Assembly: GCA_030645495.1 (NCBI GenBank) | Contig: JAUSLV010000018.1 | Location: 582,109 to 646,108 of the forward strand | Source: Actinomycetota bacterium | Lineage (GTDB): Bacteria; Actinomycetota; Acidimicrobiia; Acidimicrobiales; Ilumatobacteraceae | DNA: 64,000 nt | Direction: 5' to 3' | Shown here: in pieces, positions 46,848 through 56,118 of the stretch | Layout of the letters: the number at the start of each line of letters is the position of its first letter | Position numbering within the stretch: position 1 is the first letter of the stretch | The notes under the pieces: model-generated | The model's input: only the letters and a program-made list of their open reading frames with translations | Databases searched by the model: none | What the model was told of the DNA's origin: nothing | Translations under genes and position numbers: made by a program

Positions 46848-48064
46848 CAGAACATCGCCCCCTCTCGTTCACGGTTGCGGGCACTGACCTTCGACGCGAG
46901 CTGCAGCAGCCCTGCGCACACCCCCATCACGGCGAGGCCGGCAATGCCGACGACCCAGCGGTTCCAGCCTTCGTCCTGCCCGACACGGAAGAACGCGAGC
47001 AGCATGAACCAGCCGAGTGCCAGCGGGATCATCAGCTTCCAGCCGAGGTTCATCAGCTGGTCGTAGCGCAGGCGGGGCAACGTGGCCCGGAACCACACAT
47101 AGATGTACAGGAACACGAGCACCTTCAACAGCAGCCACACCGTGCCGCTGAACGGCCCGAGGAACGACAGGATGTTGGAGTTTCCGCCGATCTTCAACGG
47201 CTGCGGCCCACCGAAGAACAGCGTGACGATCACACCGCTCATCGTGATGGTGTTCATGAACTCGGCGAGGAAGAACAGCGCGAAGCGGATGCTGGAGTAC
47301 TCGGTGTTGAATCCGCCCACCAGCTCTTGCTCGGCTTCCACCAGGTCGAACGGGGGTCGGTTCAACTCGGCCGTGGCGGCGATGAGGAACACGATGAACG
47401 GCACCACGCCGGTGGCGATGATGCTCCAGCGGCTGAGCGAGAACTGCGAAGTGACGATGCCGTTCGTGCTGAGCGTGCCGGTGACCAGGATCACCGTTGC
47501 CAGGCTGAGGCCCAGCGCTGCTTCGTAGCTGATCATCTGCGCCGAGGCACGCACCGAACCCAGCAGCGGGTATTTCGAGCCCGAGCTCCAACCGGCGAGC
47601 ATGATGCCGTACACGGCGATGCTGCTGAGCGCCAGCAACAGCAGCACGCCCACTGGCGGGTCGGCGAGCTGCAGCTTGGTGGCCTTGCCAAGGATCTTCA
47701 CGGTGCCGTCGCGGCCGTCGGCGAAGTTGCCGCCCAGCGGCACGACGCTCCAGACCAGGAAGGCAGGCACGAACGCGAGGTAGGGCGCCAGCTTGAACAC
47801 GAACCGGTCGCTCTTGTCGGGGATCAGGTCTTCCTTGAAGAACAGCTTCGTGCCGTCGGCCAGTGTTTGCAGCAGCCCCTTGGGGCCGGCCTTGTTGGGG
47901 CCGATGCGGTTCTGCATGAAGGCGATGACCTTGCGCTCGAACCACACCATCAGCATCGTGCCCACGAGGCCGACGATGAAGACCACCACCACCTTGATGA
48001 GGATGATCAGGGTCTCGGTGCTCCAGAGCTTGATGTGGTCGAGAAGTGTGTCGACAGCGAGCAT
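46847..48064 (-). CDS. nuoH: complex I subunit NuoH, 14-subunit operon
   Basis: The 405-residue membrane subunit has [21 protein letters not shown], the quinone-site loop [23 protein letters not shown], and [15 protein letters not shown]. It is longer at the C-terminus than the other NuoH, with an additional hydrophobic helix. ATG overlaps the nuoG stop by one base. Confidence 0.95.
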   Translation of the reverse strand: MLAVDTLLDHIKLWSTETLIILIKVVVVFIVGLVGTMLMVWFERKVIAFMQNRIGPNKAGPKGLLQTLADGTKLFFKEDLIPDKSDRFVFKLAPYLAFVPAFLVWSVVPLGGNFADGRDGTVKILGKATKLQLADPPVGVLLLLALSSIAVYGIMLAGWSSGSKYPLLGSVRASAQMISYEAALGLSLATVILVTGTLSTNGIVTSQFSLSRWSIIATGVVPFIVFLIAATAELNRPPFDLVEAEQELVGGFNTEYSSIRFALFFLAEFMNTITMSGVIVTLFFGGPQPLKIGGNSNILSFLGPFSGTVWLLLKVLVFLYIYVWFRATLPRLRYDQLMNLGWKLMIPLALGWFMLLAFFRVGQDEGWNRWVVGIAGLAVMGVCAGLLQLASKVSARNREREGAMF

Positions 48065-50427
48065 CAGATGTTCTCGATTCTGACGTCATTGACCGCGGCG
48101 GTGCAGTCGATGAGGTCACCGACGTTGGCACCGGAGTGACGGAACGGCACCCAGACGGTGCCGCGCAGGACGGAGTCGTCGGCGACCACGTGCAGCACGA
48201 CGGTGGCTCGCGAGCCGATCACCTTCACCGCAGCACCCTCGGTGGTGCCGACCCGACCGAGGTCGAGCGGGTGCAGGTGCACCATCGACGGCGTGGCCAA
48301 GTGGGCCAGCGACGGCGACGTGGCGGTACCCACGGCTTCGTCGTACATCGTGCGGCTCACGACCAGGCGGAAGTCGTACGAGTTGCGCTCACCGATCGGG
48401 TTCGCGATCGGTGCCAGCGGGGCGATACCTGTGGGGGCGCCGGCGACGATGCCGTCGGTGGCGGCGGCGATTGCCGCTGCGGTGATGCCCTCGTAGCCGG
48501 GCACGTGCCACGCGATGTCGTCGGTGACGTTGTCGATGGTGTCGTAGCCGAGGTCGCTGCCCAGCTCCATCGCCAACTCGGCGGCGATCATCCAGTCGGG
48601 GCGAGTGTTGCCTGCGGGTGACACCTGCTGGGCGACGGTGGTGACCCGGCCCTCGAGGTTGGTGGTGGTGCCGCTCTTCTCCGCATACGCGCTGGCGGCG
48701 AGCACGACACTCGCCAACTGCGTCGACTGCGTGAGGAACGTGTCGATGGCGATGATCCGGCGAGCACCGGCGAGCGCCCGGCGGGCGAGATCGGTGTCGG
48801 GGAAGTCGGCCAGCGGATCGGCGCCCAGCAGCACGAGGCACTCGATCTTGCCGTCGGCCGCGGCCTGCAGTACCGAGCGGGTGTCGAGCCCGCCCTCGCC
48901 GGGGCGCATGCCCACCTGCAGCGCGCCCACCACGTTGCCGCGGCGGAAGGCCGGCAGCACGCGGCTGCCCGGGGCGGCGGCGAGCACCGACCGGAGCGCA
49001 GCGACGGTGGCCACCGTTGTTTCGGCCAGGTTGGCCCGGCCGGCCACCACCACCACATCGCCCTTGGCGATCTGGGCGGCGATCTCGGGATCGGCGAGCG
49101 CCTTCTCGACCACCGACTGCTGCGTACCCGGCTCGTAGCCGATGGTGCGCCACGCGTAGCGGCTGAGCCCGGTGTGCTTGGGCGTGAACTCGATGATCCT
49201 GCTGCGGCGCTTCTCGGCGGCGGCACGCAGGCGCAGGTACAGCACCGGCAGCTCTTCCTTCAGGTCGGGCGCCAGCAGCACGATCGTGCTGGCCGTCGCG
49301 GCCTGGTCGATCGTGGCTCGATCGAGCAGCAGCACGTCGGCGGGCAGGCCATCGCCCATCTGCGGGTACACGTTGGGGGTACCGATCACCTCGTGGGCGA
49401 GACGGCTCCACAAGTAGGCGTCTTCGTTGGTGCCGCGGGCGCCACCCAGCACGGCGATGCTGTTCACGCCACCGGCGGCCCGGGCAGCACGCAACTGCAC
49501 CGCCACTTCCGTGATCGCGGCACTCCAGGTGGCGGGCACGAACTCGGTGCCGTCATGAATCAGCGGCTGCAGCACTCGGTCGGGGCTCTTCACCGACTCG
49601 AAGTTGAAGCGGCCACGGTCGCACAGCCAGCCGTGGTTCACGGGATCACTGTCCACGCCCATGTAGCGCAGCAGCTCGTCGCGGCTGCTCTGCACGACCG
49701 TGCGGCACCCCACCGAGCACGTGGTGCACGTGCTCTCCTGCTGCGCCAGGTCCCACGGGCGGGCCTTGAACCGGTAGGGCGTGGCGGTCAGCGCGCCCAC
49801 GGGGCAGATCTGCACGGTGTTGCCGCTGAAGTAGCTGCTGAACGGTTCGTCGGGGAACGTGGTGATGTGCGTGTCGTTGCCGCGGCTGTTGAAGTGGATC
49901 AGCGCGTCGCCGGCCACCTCGTCGGCGAAGCGGGTGCAGCGGTCGCACAGGATGCAGCGCTCGCGATCGAGGAACACCAGGTCGCTGATCGCGATCGGCT
50001 TCTCGTAGTGGCGCTTCTCCTCCACATAGCGGCTCTCGCCGGGGCCATGGCTGAACGTCTGGTCCTGCAGCGGGCACTCGCCGCCCTTGTCGCACACGGG
50101 GCAGTCGAGCGGGTGGTTCGCCAGCAGCAGCTCGATGATGCCCTCTTGCGCACGCTTCGCGCCGGGCGACTCGGTGTCCACCTTCATGCCGGGGGCCACG
50201 GGCACCATGCAGGCGGGTTGCAGCATCGGGCCGCGGCCGCCGTCGATATCCACCATGCACATCCGGCACATGCCCACCGGCTCCATGCGCGGGTGGTAGC
50301 AGAAGTGCGGGATGTAGTCGCCGGCGCGTGCGGCGGCGGCGATCACCATCTCGCCCTTGGTGCTGACCACCTCGTGACCGTTGATCGTGAGCCGCACCTC
50401 GTTCGGGTCGACCGGGATGTCAGTCAT
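48064..50427 (-). CDS. nuoG: complex I subunit NuoG, 14-subunit operon
   Basis: The 787-residue molybdopterin-oxidoreductase-fold subunit carries the Fe-S chain. It has the [2Fe-2S] N1b motif (HFCYHPRMEPVGMCRMCMV), the His-ligated N5 (HPLDCPVCDKGGECPLQD), the N4 motif (RCILCDRCTRF, with CPVGAL), and CTTCSVGC with a later GWLCDRG, the four Cys of the off-path cluster N7. Retention of N7 is typical of E. coli- and Thermus-type enzymes. The start overlaps the nuoF stop as ATGA. Confidence 0.95.
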   Translation of the reverse strand: MTDIPVDPNEVRLTINGHEVVSTKGEMVIAAAARAGDYIPHFCYHPRMEPVGMCRMCMVDIDGGRGPMLQPACMVPVAPGMKVDTESPGAKRAQEGIIELLLANHPLDCPVCDKGGECPLQDQTFSHGPGESRYVEEKRHYEKPIAISDLVFLDRERCILCDRCTRFADEVAGDALIHFNSRGNDTHITTFPDEPFSSYFSGNTVQICPVGALTATPYRFKARPWDLAQQESTCTTCSVGCRTVVQSSRDELLRYMGVDSDPVNHGWLCDRGRFNFESVKSPDRVLQPLIHDGTEFVPATWSAAITEVAVQLRAARAAGGVNSIAVLGGARGTNEDAYLWSRLAHEVIGTPNVYPQMGDGLPADVLLLDRATIDQAATASTIVLLAPDLKEELPVLYLRLRAAAEKRRSRIIEFTPKHTGLSRYAWRTIGYEPGTQQSVVEKALADPEIAAQIAKGDVVVVAGRANLAETTVATVAALRSVLAAAPGSRVLPAFRRGNVVGALQVGMRPGEGGLDTRSVLQAAADGKIECLVLLGADPLADFPDTDLARRALAGARRIIAIDTFLTQSTQLASVVLAASAYAEKSGTTTNLEGRVTTVAQQVSPAGNTRPDWMIAAELAMELGSDLGYDTIDNVTDDIAWHVPGYEGITAAAIAAATDGIVAGAPTGIAPLAPIANPIGERNSYDFRLVVSRTMYDEAVGTATSPSLAHLATPSMVHLHPLDLGRVGTTEGAAVKVIGSRATVVLHVVADDSVLRGTVWVPFRHSGANVGDLIDCTAAVNDVRIENI

Positions 50428-51824
50428 GAGCCAGCACCTACAGCAGTCACGGGGATGGACGTGCGCTTCATCAGCTTCGCCTGGAACTCGTCGGGGAACA
50501 GCGTGAGCGCCGAATCGACTGCGTTGTAGGCCGACGGACCGACGAAGCAGATCGTGGTCATCTTGAACGGGAACGGCGCCGCCGCGATGCCGAGGCGCTC
50601 GCTGGCAGCGTGCGGGTATTGGCCGGGCGTGATCGTCTGGCCGATCTCCAGCAACTGGTCGAGGTCGCGCTGCGTGCCGCGGCCGGCCACCACGCGCTCC
50701 ATGATCCGCATCAGCCACGTGCCACCTTCACGGCAGGGCACGCACTTGCCGCACGACTCGTGGGCGTAGAAACGCACCAGCGTGAGCGCCATCGCGGGGA
50801 TGTCGGTGGTGTGGTCCATCACCATGATCGCGCCCGAGCCGAGCATCGAACCGGCGGGGCCCACCATCTTCGCCTCGAACGGCAAATCGAGCTGCTCGGG
50901 CAGGAACCACGGGGCCGAGCCGCCGCCGGGGATGAACGCCTTCAGCTCGTTGTCGTCGCGAATGCCACCGCAGAACTGCTCGCCGTAGATCACCTCGCGG
51001 AACGTGGTGGTGCCGTTGATGATCTCGTACACGCCGGGGCGCTTCACGTGGCCGCTGACGGCGATCATGCGCGTGCCGGGCGAGGTTTCGGTGCCGATCG
51101 CGGTGTACGCGGCGGCGCCGTTGACGAGCAGCCACGGCAGGTTGCTGAGCGTCTCGACGTTGTTGACGATCGTCGGCTGGCCGTACAGGCCGATCGCGGC
51201 CGGGAAGTACGGGGGCTTCAGGCGCGGCATGCCGCGGTTACCTTCCAGCGATTCGATCAGCGCGGTCTCCTCGCCCACCACGTAGGCGCCGGCGCCCCAG
51301 TGCAGCACGATGTCGATGCTGAAGTTGGTGCCGAGGATGTTCTTGCCGATGTAGCCGGCCGCATACGCCTCGTTGAGCGCAGTGGCGACGCGCTCTTGCG
51401 CGAGCGCCATCTCGCCGCGGATGTACAAGAAGCACTGCGACAGGCCGGCCGCGTAGCTGGCGATCAGGCAGCCCTCGATCAGCTGGTGCGGATCGCGCTC
51501 CATCAGCAGGCGGTCCTTGTAGGTGCCCGGCTCGGATTCGTCGCCGTTCACCACGAGGTAGCGCGGGAACACGCCTTGCGGGGTGAGGCCCCACTTGGTG
51601 CCGGCGGGGAAGCCGGCGCCGCCGCGACCGAGGATCGTGGCGGCCTTGACCTCGTCGTGCACCTCGGTGGGGGTGCGGCCGAGCGCGGCCTTCAGGCCGG
51701 CGTAGCCGCCCGTGGCGAGGTAGCGCTCGAGCGAGTAGCCGTCGTCGTACTTGAAGCGCGAGGTGACGATCTGTGGGCGGTCGCCGTCGTCGCAGTAACC
51801 GGGTGCCCAGGTGTAGCGGCTCAC
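50424..51824 (-). CDS. nuoF: complex I subunit NuoF (FMN, NADH-binding), 14-subunit operon
   Basis: The 466-residue NADH-oxidising subunit has GRGGAGFPAGTKWGL (nucleotide and FMN binding), NGDESEPGTYKDR, and the N3 cluster ligands SCGKCVPCREGG, with the fourth Cys in TTICFVG. The usual TxCALGDAA after that Cys is changed (CFVGPSAYNAV). The GTG start overlaps the nuoE stop as GTGA; a start 7 codons earlier lies inside nuoE. Confidence 0.94.
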   Translation of the reverse strand: MSRYTWAPGYCDDGDRPQIVTSRFKYDDGYSLERYLATGGYAGLKAALGRTPTEVHDEVKAATILGRGGAGFPAGTKWGLTPQGVFPRYLVVNGDESEPGTYKDRLLMERDPHQLIEGCLIASYAAGLSQCFLYIRGEMALAQERVATALNEAYAAGYIGKNILGTNFSIDIVLHWGAGAYVVGEETALIESLEGNRGMPRLKPPYFPAAIGLYGQPTIVNNVETLSNLPWLLVNGAAAYTAIGTETSPGTRMIAVSGHVKRPGVYEIINGTTTFREVIYGEQFCGGIRDDNELKAFIPGGGSAPWFLPEQLDLPFEAKMVGPAGSMLGSGAIMVMDHTTDIPAMALTLVRFYAHESCGKCVPCREGGTWLMRIMERVVAGRGTQRDLDQLLEIGQTITPGQYPHAASERLGIAAAPFPFKMTTICFVGPSAYNAVDSALTLFPDEFQAKLMKRTSIPVTAVGAGS

Positions 51825-52432
51825 TTGGCGGCCTCCGAGATCCATACGGGCGGGGCCGTCACGGACTCGGGCGGCACTGCGCCGACGGCCTTGTTCGCGG
51901 GAATGTGCTGGCGCACCTTGGCGACCGTGCCGTGCGGCGGCACTTCGCCGTCGAGGCGGCCGGCGGCCAGATCATCGAGCAGCTGGTCGAGATCGGCGGG
52001 GGTGACCTTGAAGCGGTAGCGGTAGTTCACCTGCAGGCACGGGGCCTCGGTGCACGCTGCTTGGCATTCGGCGCGCTCGAGCGTGAACAGCCCGTCGTCG
52101 GTGGTGCCGCCGGCCTTGATGCCCAACTTCGCCTCGGCGTGGTGCAGCAGCTCGTCGGCGCCCATCAGCGCGCACGACAACGTGCCGCAGATGTTGACCA
52201 GGTACTTGCCCACCGGCTCGAACTTGAACATCTCGTAGAACGTGGCCGTGCCCAACACCTCGGCCGAGGTGGCACCCACGAGTTCGCCGATGTGCGCCAT
52301 TGCCTCGTTGGTGACATAGCCGTCCTGCTGCTGCGCCAGGTGCAACAGCGGGATGGTGGCCGAACGAGCCTTCGGGTAGCGCCCGATGATCTCCTTCGCG
52401 TGCAAGACGTTCGCTTCGTTGAGACGGCTCAT
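51821..52432 (-). CDS. nuoE: complex I subunit NuoE ([2Fe-2S] N1a), 14-subunit operon
   Basis: The 203-residue thioredoxin-fold subunit has cluster ligands CGTLSC and CQAACTEAP. The N-terminal helical domain (RYPKARSATIPLLHLAQQQDGYV) is typical of the 24-kDa family. A Pro/Val-rich C-terminal extension of about 45 residues is not in E. coli NuoE. The ATG overlaps the nuoD stop as ATGA. Confidence 0.94.
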   Translation of the reverse strand: MSRLNEANVLHAKEIIGRYPKARSATIPLLHLAQQQDGYVTNEAMAHIGELVGATSAEVLGTATFYEMFKFEPVGKYLVNICGTLSCALMGADELLHHAEAKLGIKAGGTTDDGLFTLERAECQAACTEAPCLQVNYRYRFKVTPADLDQLLDDLAAGRLDGEVPPHGTVAKVRQHIPANKAVGAVPPESVTAPPVWISEAAK

Positions 52433-53766
52433 CGGTCCACTTCTCCGAGCACGGGGTCGACGGACGAGATCACGGCGACCGCGTCGGCGACCAGGCCGCC
52501 GCGCATCATGTGCGGCAAGCATTGGATGTTCACGAAGGATGGGGCGCGCACGTGCATGCGGTACGGCGTGGCCGAACCGTCGCTGGCGATGTAGCAGCCG
52601 ATCTCGCCACGCGGGCTCTCGATCGCCACGTACACCTCGCCCTCGGGCACCTTGAAGCCCTCGGTGAAGATCTTGAAGTGGTGGATCAAGGCCTCCATGC
52701 TCTCGTCGATGCGAGCGCGCGGCGGGGGCGTGACCTTCTTGTTCTGGATGCGGTAGTCGCCGGTGGGCATGCGATCCAGGATCTGGCGCACGATCTTGAT
52801 GCTCTCGCGGATCTCGTTGAGGCGGATCGCGTAGCGGTCGAAGGCATCGCCGTAGCTGCCGACGATGACGTCGAACTCCACCTCGTCGTAGTGCAGGTAC
52901 GGCTGGTCGCGACGAAGGTCCCAGGGCACGCCGGTGCTGCGCAGGATCGGGCCGGTGGCGCCGAGGGCCATCGCCTCGGCCTGAGTGATGACGCCCACAC
53001 CCTGCAGCCGGTCGCGCCAGATCGGCTGACCGGTCATCAACACGTCGTACTCGTCGAGGCGCGGCGGGATACTCTCCAGCAGGTGCAGCACGTCGTCGCG
53101 CCAGCCCTCGGGCAGATCGGCGGCCACACCACCGGGGCGGATGAAGTTGTGGTTCATCCGCAGGCCGGTGACCTTCTGGAAGAAGCGCAGCACGTCTTCA
53201 CGCTCGCGCCAGCCGTAGATCATCATGCTGACGGCGCCGAGGTCCATGCCGTTGGTGGCCATGAACAGCAGGTGGCTGCTCATGCGGTTCAGCTCGCTGA
53301 GCAGCATGCGCATCCAGACGGCGCGCTCGGGAATGTCGCCGTCGATGCCCAGCAACTTCTCGGTGGCCATGCTGAACACGAGTTCGTTGTTGAGCGGGCT
53401 GAGGTAGTCCATGCGGGTGACGTTGGTGCCGCCCTGCATGTAGGTGAGGTTCTCGCCCGTCTTCTCCATGCCCGTGTGCAGGTAGCCGATGATCGGCTTG
53501 CAACGCAGCACGGTTTCGCCCTGCAGTTCGAGCATCAGGCGCAAGACGCCGTGCGTGCTGGGGTGCTGTGGCCCCATGTTGATGATCATCGTCTGATCCT
53601 CTGAAGGATCGACGGGGATGTCGCCGAGCTTGGCCGCATCGGCCTCGCTCATGCGCAGCACGGCACCCACTTCACGCAGCAGTTCGCGGGCGGTGATCTC
53701 GCTGCGCGGCTTGAGGCCCTGTTCGGGGTCGTTGCCGCCGCGGATCGTGGAGACGATGTCGGTCAT
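52429..53766 (-). CDS. nuoD: complex I subunit NuoD, 14-subunit operon
   Basis: The 445-residue 49-kDa-type subunit has NMGPQHPSTHGVLRL, IGYLHTGMEKTGENL and VTRMDYLSPL, with the arginine near cluster N2, and ends VLGEVDR. It is about 55 residues longer at the N-terminus than the other NuoD. It has HTG as in Thermus and mycobacterial-type enzymes, where the 11-subunit copy has HRG. Overlaps nuoC as ATGA. Confidence 0.95.
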   Translation of the reverse strand: MTDIVSTIRGGNDPEQGLKPRSEITARELLREVGAVLRMSEADAAKLGDIPVDPSEDQTMIINMGPQHPSTHGVLRLMLELQGETVLRCKPIIGYLHTGMEKTGENLTYMQGGTNVTRMDYLSPLNNELVFSMATEKLLGIDGDIPERAVWMRMLLSELNRMSSHLLFMATNGMDLGAVSMMIYGWREREDVLRFFQKVTGLRMNHNFIRPGGVAADLPEGWRDDVLHLLESIPPRLDEYDVLMTGQPIWRDRLQGVGVITQAEAMALGATGPILRSTGVPWDLRRDQPYLHYDEVEFDVIVGSYGDAFDRYAIRLNEIRESIKIVRQILDRMPTGDYRIQNKKVTPPPRARIDESMEALIHHFKIFTEGFKVPEGEVYVAIESPRGEIGCYIASDGSATPYRMHVRAPSFVNIQCLPHMMRGGLVADAVAVISSVDPVLGEVDR

Positions 53767-54248
53767 GACTGTGGCTCCCGCGCGGGGAAGTCGGCGCTGA
53801 ACTGCACCGGGATACGGCCTTGGTCGTAGTCCTTGCGCAGCGGGTGGCCGTCCCAGTCCTCGGGCATCAGGATGCGGGTGAGGTCGGGGTGGTTGGTGAA
53901 CGCGATGCCGAACATGTCGTACACCTCGCGCTCCATCGCCTCGCTGCCGGGGTACAGGTCGAACAGGCTGGGGATCGTGGCATCGGCTTCGGGAACCTGC
54001 ACGCGCACACGGATGCGCTCGCGGCGCTCGATCGACAACAGATTCACCACCACCTCGAACCGCTCGGCGGTGATGCCCTCGGGGAGCGTGCGCCCCGGGT
54101 GCGTGAGGAAGTCGACGGCGGTGAGGTCGGCGCACATGACGAACGTGTCGTCGAGCAGCGCCTTGACGGTCTTCACGTACTCGTCGCGTGTCGGGTGCAG
54201 CACACGTTGGCCGCGGCTGTCGGAGAGGGGGACTCCGTAGAGGCTCAT
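53763..54248 (-). CDS. nuoC: complex I subunit NuoC, 14-subunit operon
   Basis: The 161-residue 30-kDa-type subunit has AMEREVYDMFGIAFTNHPDLTRILMP and WDGHPLRKDY, the family signature. It is shorter at the N-terminus than the other NuoC. The start is 4 bp downstream of the nuoB stop. Confidence 0.94.
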   Translation of the reverse strand: MSLYGVPLSDSRGQRVLHPTRDEYVKTVKALLDDTFVMCADLTAVDFLTHPGRTLPEGITAERFEVVVNLLSIERRERIRVRVQVPEADATIPSLFDLYPGSEAMEREVYDMFGIAFTNHPDLTRILMPEDWDGHPLRKDYDQGRIPVQFSADFPAREPQS

Positions 54249-54252
54249 CGGA

Positions 54253-54840
54253 TCACCGGGTTCCAAGGATGACGGGCACGGGCTGCGCTCCCGCCGGGAT
54301 CTCGGTGACGTGCAGGTTGGCACCTGCGCCCGTGGCCTTGCGCCGCTTGAGCAGTTCGCCGTCCTCGATCTTCTGGTGCAGCGTCTCGATCGCGTGGATC
54401 AGGGTTTCGGGGGTGGGCGGGCAGCCGGGGGCGTACACATCCACCGGCACCACCTGATCCACACCCTGCACGATCGCGTAGTTGTTGAACATGCCGCCGC
54501 TGCTGGCGCACACACCCATGCTGATGACCCACTTGGGCTCCATCATCTGGTCGTACACCTGGCGCAGCACCGGTGCCATTTTCTGGCTGACCCGGCCGGC
54601 CACGATCATAATGTCGGCCTGGCGCGGCGACGCGCGGAACACTTCCATGCCGAAGCGGCTGATGTCGTAGTGCGCGGCACCGGTGGCCATCATCTCGATG
54701 GCGCAGCAGGCCAGGCCGAACGAGGCCGGCCACGAGCTGCGGCTACGCGCCCATCCGACGAGATCTTCCAGCTTGGCCGTGATTGCGTTGTGCGGGATGC
54801 CGCCGAAGCCGTCGTCCTGAATGTCCTTGATCAGGCTCAC
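54253..54840 (-). CDS. nuoB: complex I subunit NuoB (cluster N2), 14-subunit operon
   Basis: The 195-residue PSST-type subunit has [23 protein letters not shown] and APGCPPTPE, which provide the four N2 ligands. The GTG start overlaps the nuoA stop as GTGA. A C-terminal extension carries a basic patch (LLKRRKATG). Confidence 0.95.
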   Translation of the reverse strand: MSLIKDIQDDGFGGIPHNAITAKLEDLVGWARSRSSWPASFGLACCAIEMMATGAAHYDISRFGMEVFRASPRQADIMIVAGRVSQKMAPVLRQVYDQMMEPKWVISMGVCASSGGMFNNYAIVQGVDQVVPVDVYAPGCPPTPETLIHAIETLHQKIEDGELLKRRKATGAGANLHVTEIPAGAQPVPVILGTR

Positions 54841-55298
54841 GCGGCAGTCCCTTCCGGACGACCTTCGAGGCCCACCCGGCGGATCGTACTGCTGGAGGTG
54901 CGCTCGGGGGACAGCGCCGATTCCAGCAATCGCTGCTTGGTGACCGGCCCCCACTCGAGCGCGCCGCGGGCCACCACGTAGACGAACGAGGCGAAGAACA
55001 CGACGCTGAAGGCCAGCATCTCCCACAGCGCGTACGAACCCAGGAACACTCGATCCACGGCGAACGGGTAGATGAAGATCAGTTCGATGTCGAACATGAT
55101 GAACAGCATCGCGACCACGTAGAACGTGACCGGGAAACGCTCGGGAGCGTCGCGGCTGGGCACGATGCCGCACTCGTACGGCGCTTGCTTGGCCGCGGAC
55201 GGCCGACGTGGCGCCAACAGACGCGACGCCGCGAAGCTGAGTGCACCGAACAGCACCGCCAGGATCAGCAGACACACGATCGGCAGGTACTGACCCAT
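54837..55298 (-). CDS. nuoA: complex I subunit NuoA, 14-subunit operon
   Basis: The 153-residue, three-helix subunit has [19 protein letters not shown], with the conserved Cys of the A-D loop, and [23 protein letters not shown]. It has a C-terminal polar extension of about 30 residues ([16 protein letters not shown]) absent from the 11-subunit copy. It begins 4 bp after the unknown membrane protein, so it is not the first gene of its transcript. Confidence 0.94.
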   Translation of the reverse strand: MGQYLPIVCLLILAVLFGALSFAASRLLAPRRPSAAKQAPYECGIVPSRDAPERFPVTFYVVAMLFIMFDIELIFIYPFAVDRVFLGSYALWEMLAFSVVFFASFVYVVARGALEWGPVTKQRLLESALSPERTSSSTIRRVGLEGRPEGTAA

Positions 55299-55302
55299 GT
55301 GA

Positions 55303-56118
55303 TCAGCCCTTTGCCGGAAGTGCCTTGGCCGCTCGGTTCTCGTCGACCCGCTTGTCCCGGTTGTGCAACAGCCAACACAGGAGCAGGAAGACGATCAGCG
55401 AGAGGATGCAGATCTGCGCCGCGGGCACTCGCTTGTCGCCCATGTCGCGGATCATGTACACGTACTCGTGCGGGCGGCTGGTGTCGATCACGGCACGCGC
55501 AGGTGCGCGGCCGGGCTCGGTGCGCTGCGGCACGAGCGGAGCGATCTCGACCAAGGCGTAGTGCGGCTTGTGGAAGAACGCGAGGAAGTCGATGCGGTCG
55601 TCCCAGAAGGTGGGGCTGCGCTCACCGCCCTTCTCGAACACGTTCACCACCACGAACTCACCGGCGGCGAACGCGCCGCCCTCCTCCACCAGCACGCTGC
55701 CGGCAGAGCCGGCCTGCTGGAACGACGGCAACGCCGAGTCGAGCTTCTTCCAGCCATCGGCCCGCAGCAGTTCGGTGACAGCTTTGGCGTCGGCCGCGTA
55801 GTCGCCGGACAGCGTGACCGGGGCGTCGAGCGCACCCACGGAGGGCAGCTTGGCCGTGTCGCGGATGAGCGTCTTGCCCGCCACCGGTTGCCAGGTGGGG
55901 TCGTCGCCCAACAGGCCCTTGCCATAGGTCCACCAGATGGCGCTCATGATGAACATCCAGCCGAACAGGCCGGTGAGCGCCACAAGGAATCCGAGGCGAG
56001 CGCCCAAGTTGGTACCCAGGATCATGTAGAGGCTGCCGCACAGCACACCCACCGCGATGATCACGATGAGGGTGCCACGAAGCTCCCATTCCCAGTTGAC
56101 AGCCAGCAGTGCACTCAT
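55303..56118 (-). CDS. unknown membrane protein between the bc complex and complex I genes
   Basis: The 271-residue protein has two or three N-terminal hydrophobic segments (GTLIVIIAVGVLCGSLYMIL, LGFLVALTGLFGWMFIMSAI), a polar domain of about 150 residues, and a C-terminal helix (CILSLIVFLLLCWLLHN) with a short basic tail. I recognise no family and no cofactor motif. The ATG overlaps the cytochrome c stop (TGATG), and the stop is 4 bp before nuoA. Its place suggests a subunit or assembly factor of the bc complex, or a connector to complex I. Confidence 0.75.
   Translation of the reverse strand: MSALLAVNWEWELRGTLIVIIAVGVLCGSLYMILGTNLGARLGFLVALTGLFGWMFIMSAIWWTYGKGLLGDDPTWQPVAGKTLIRDTAKLPSVGALDAPVTLSGDYAADAKAVTELLRADGWKKLDSALPSFQQAGSAGSVLVEEGGAFAAGEFVVVNVFEKGGERSPTFWDDRIDFLAFFHKPHYALVEIAPLVPQRTEPGRAPARAVIDTSRPHEYVYMIRDMGDKRVPAAQICILSLIVFLLLCWLLHNRDKRVDENRAAKALPAKG

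Noticed and set aside
27122..53766. HRG against HTG difference in NuoD as presence or absence of the methylation target
   Set aside because: The arginine known to be methylated aligns to the later (N/T)RxD motif, which both copies keep, so this difference does not bear on the methyltransferase.
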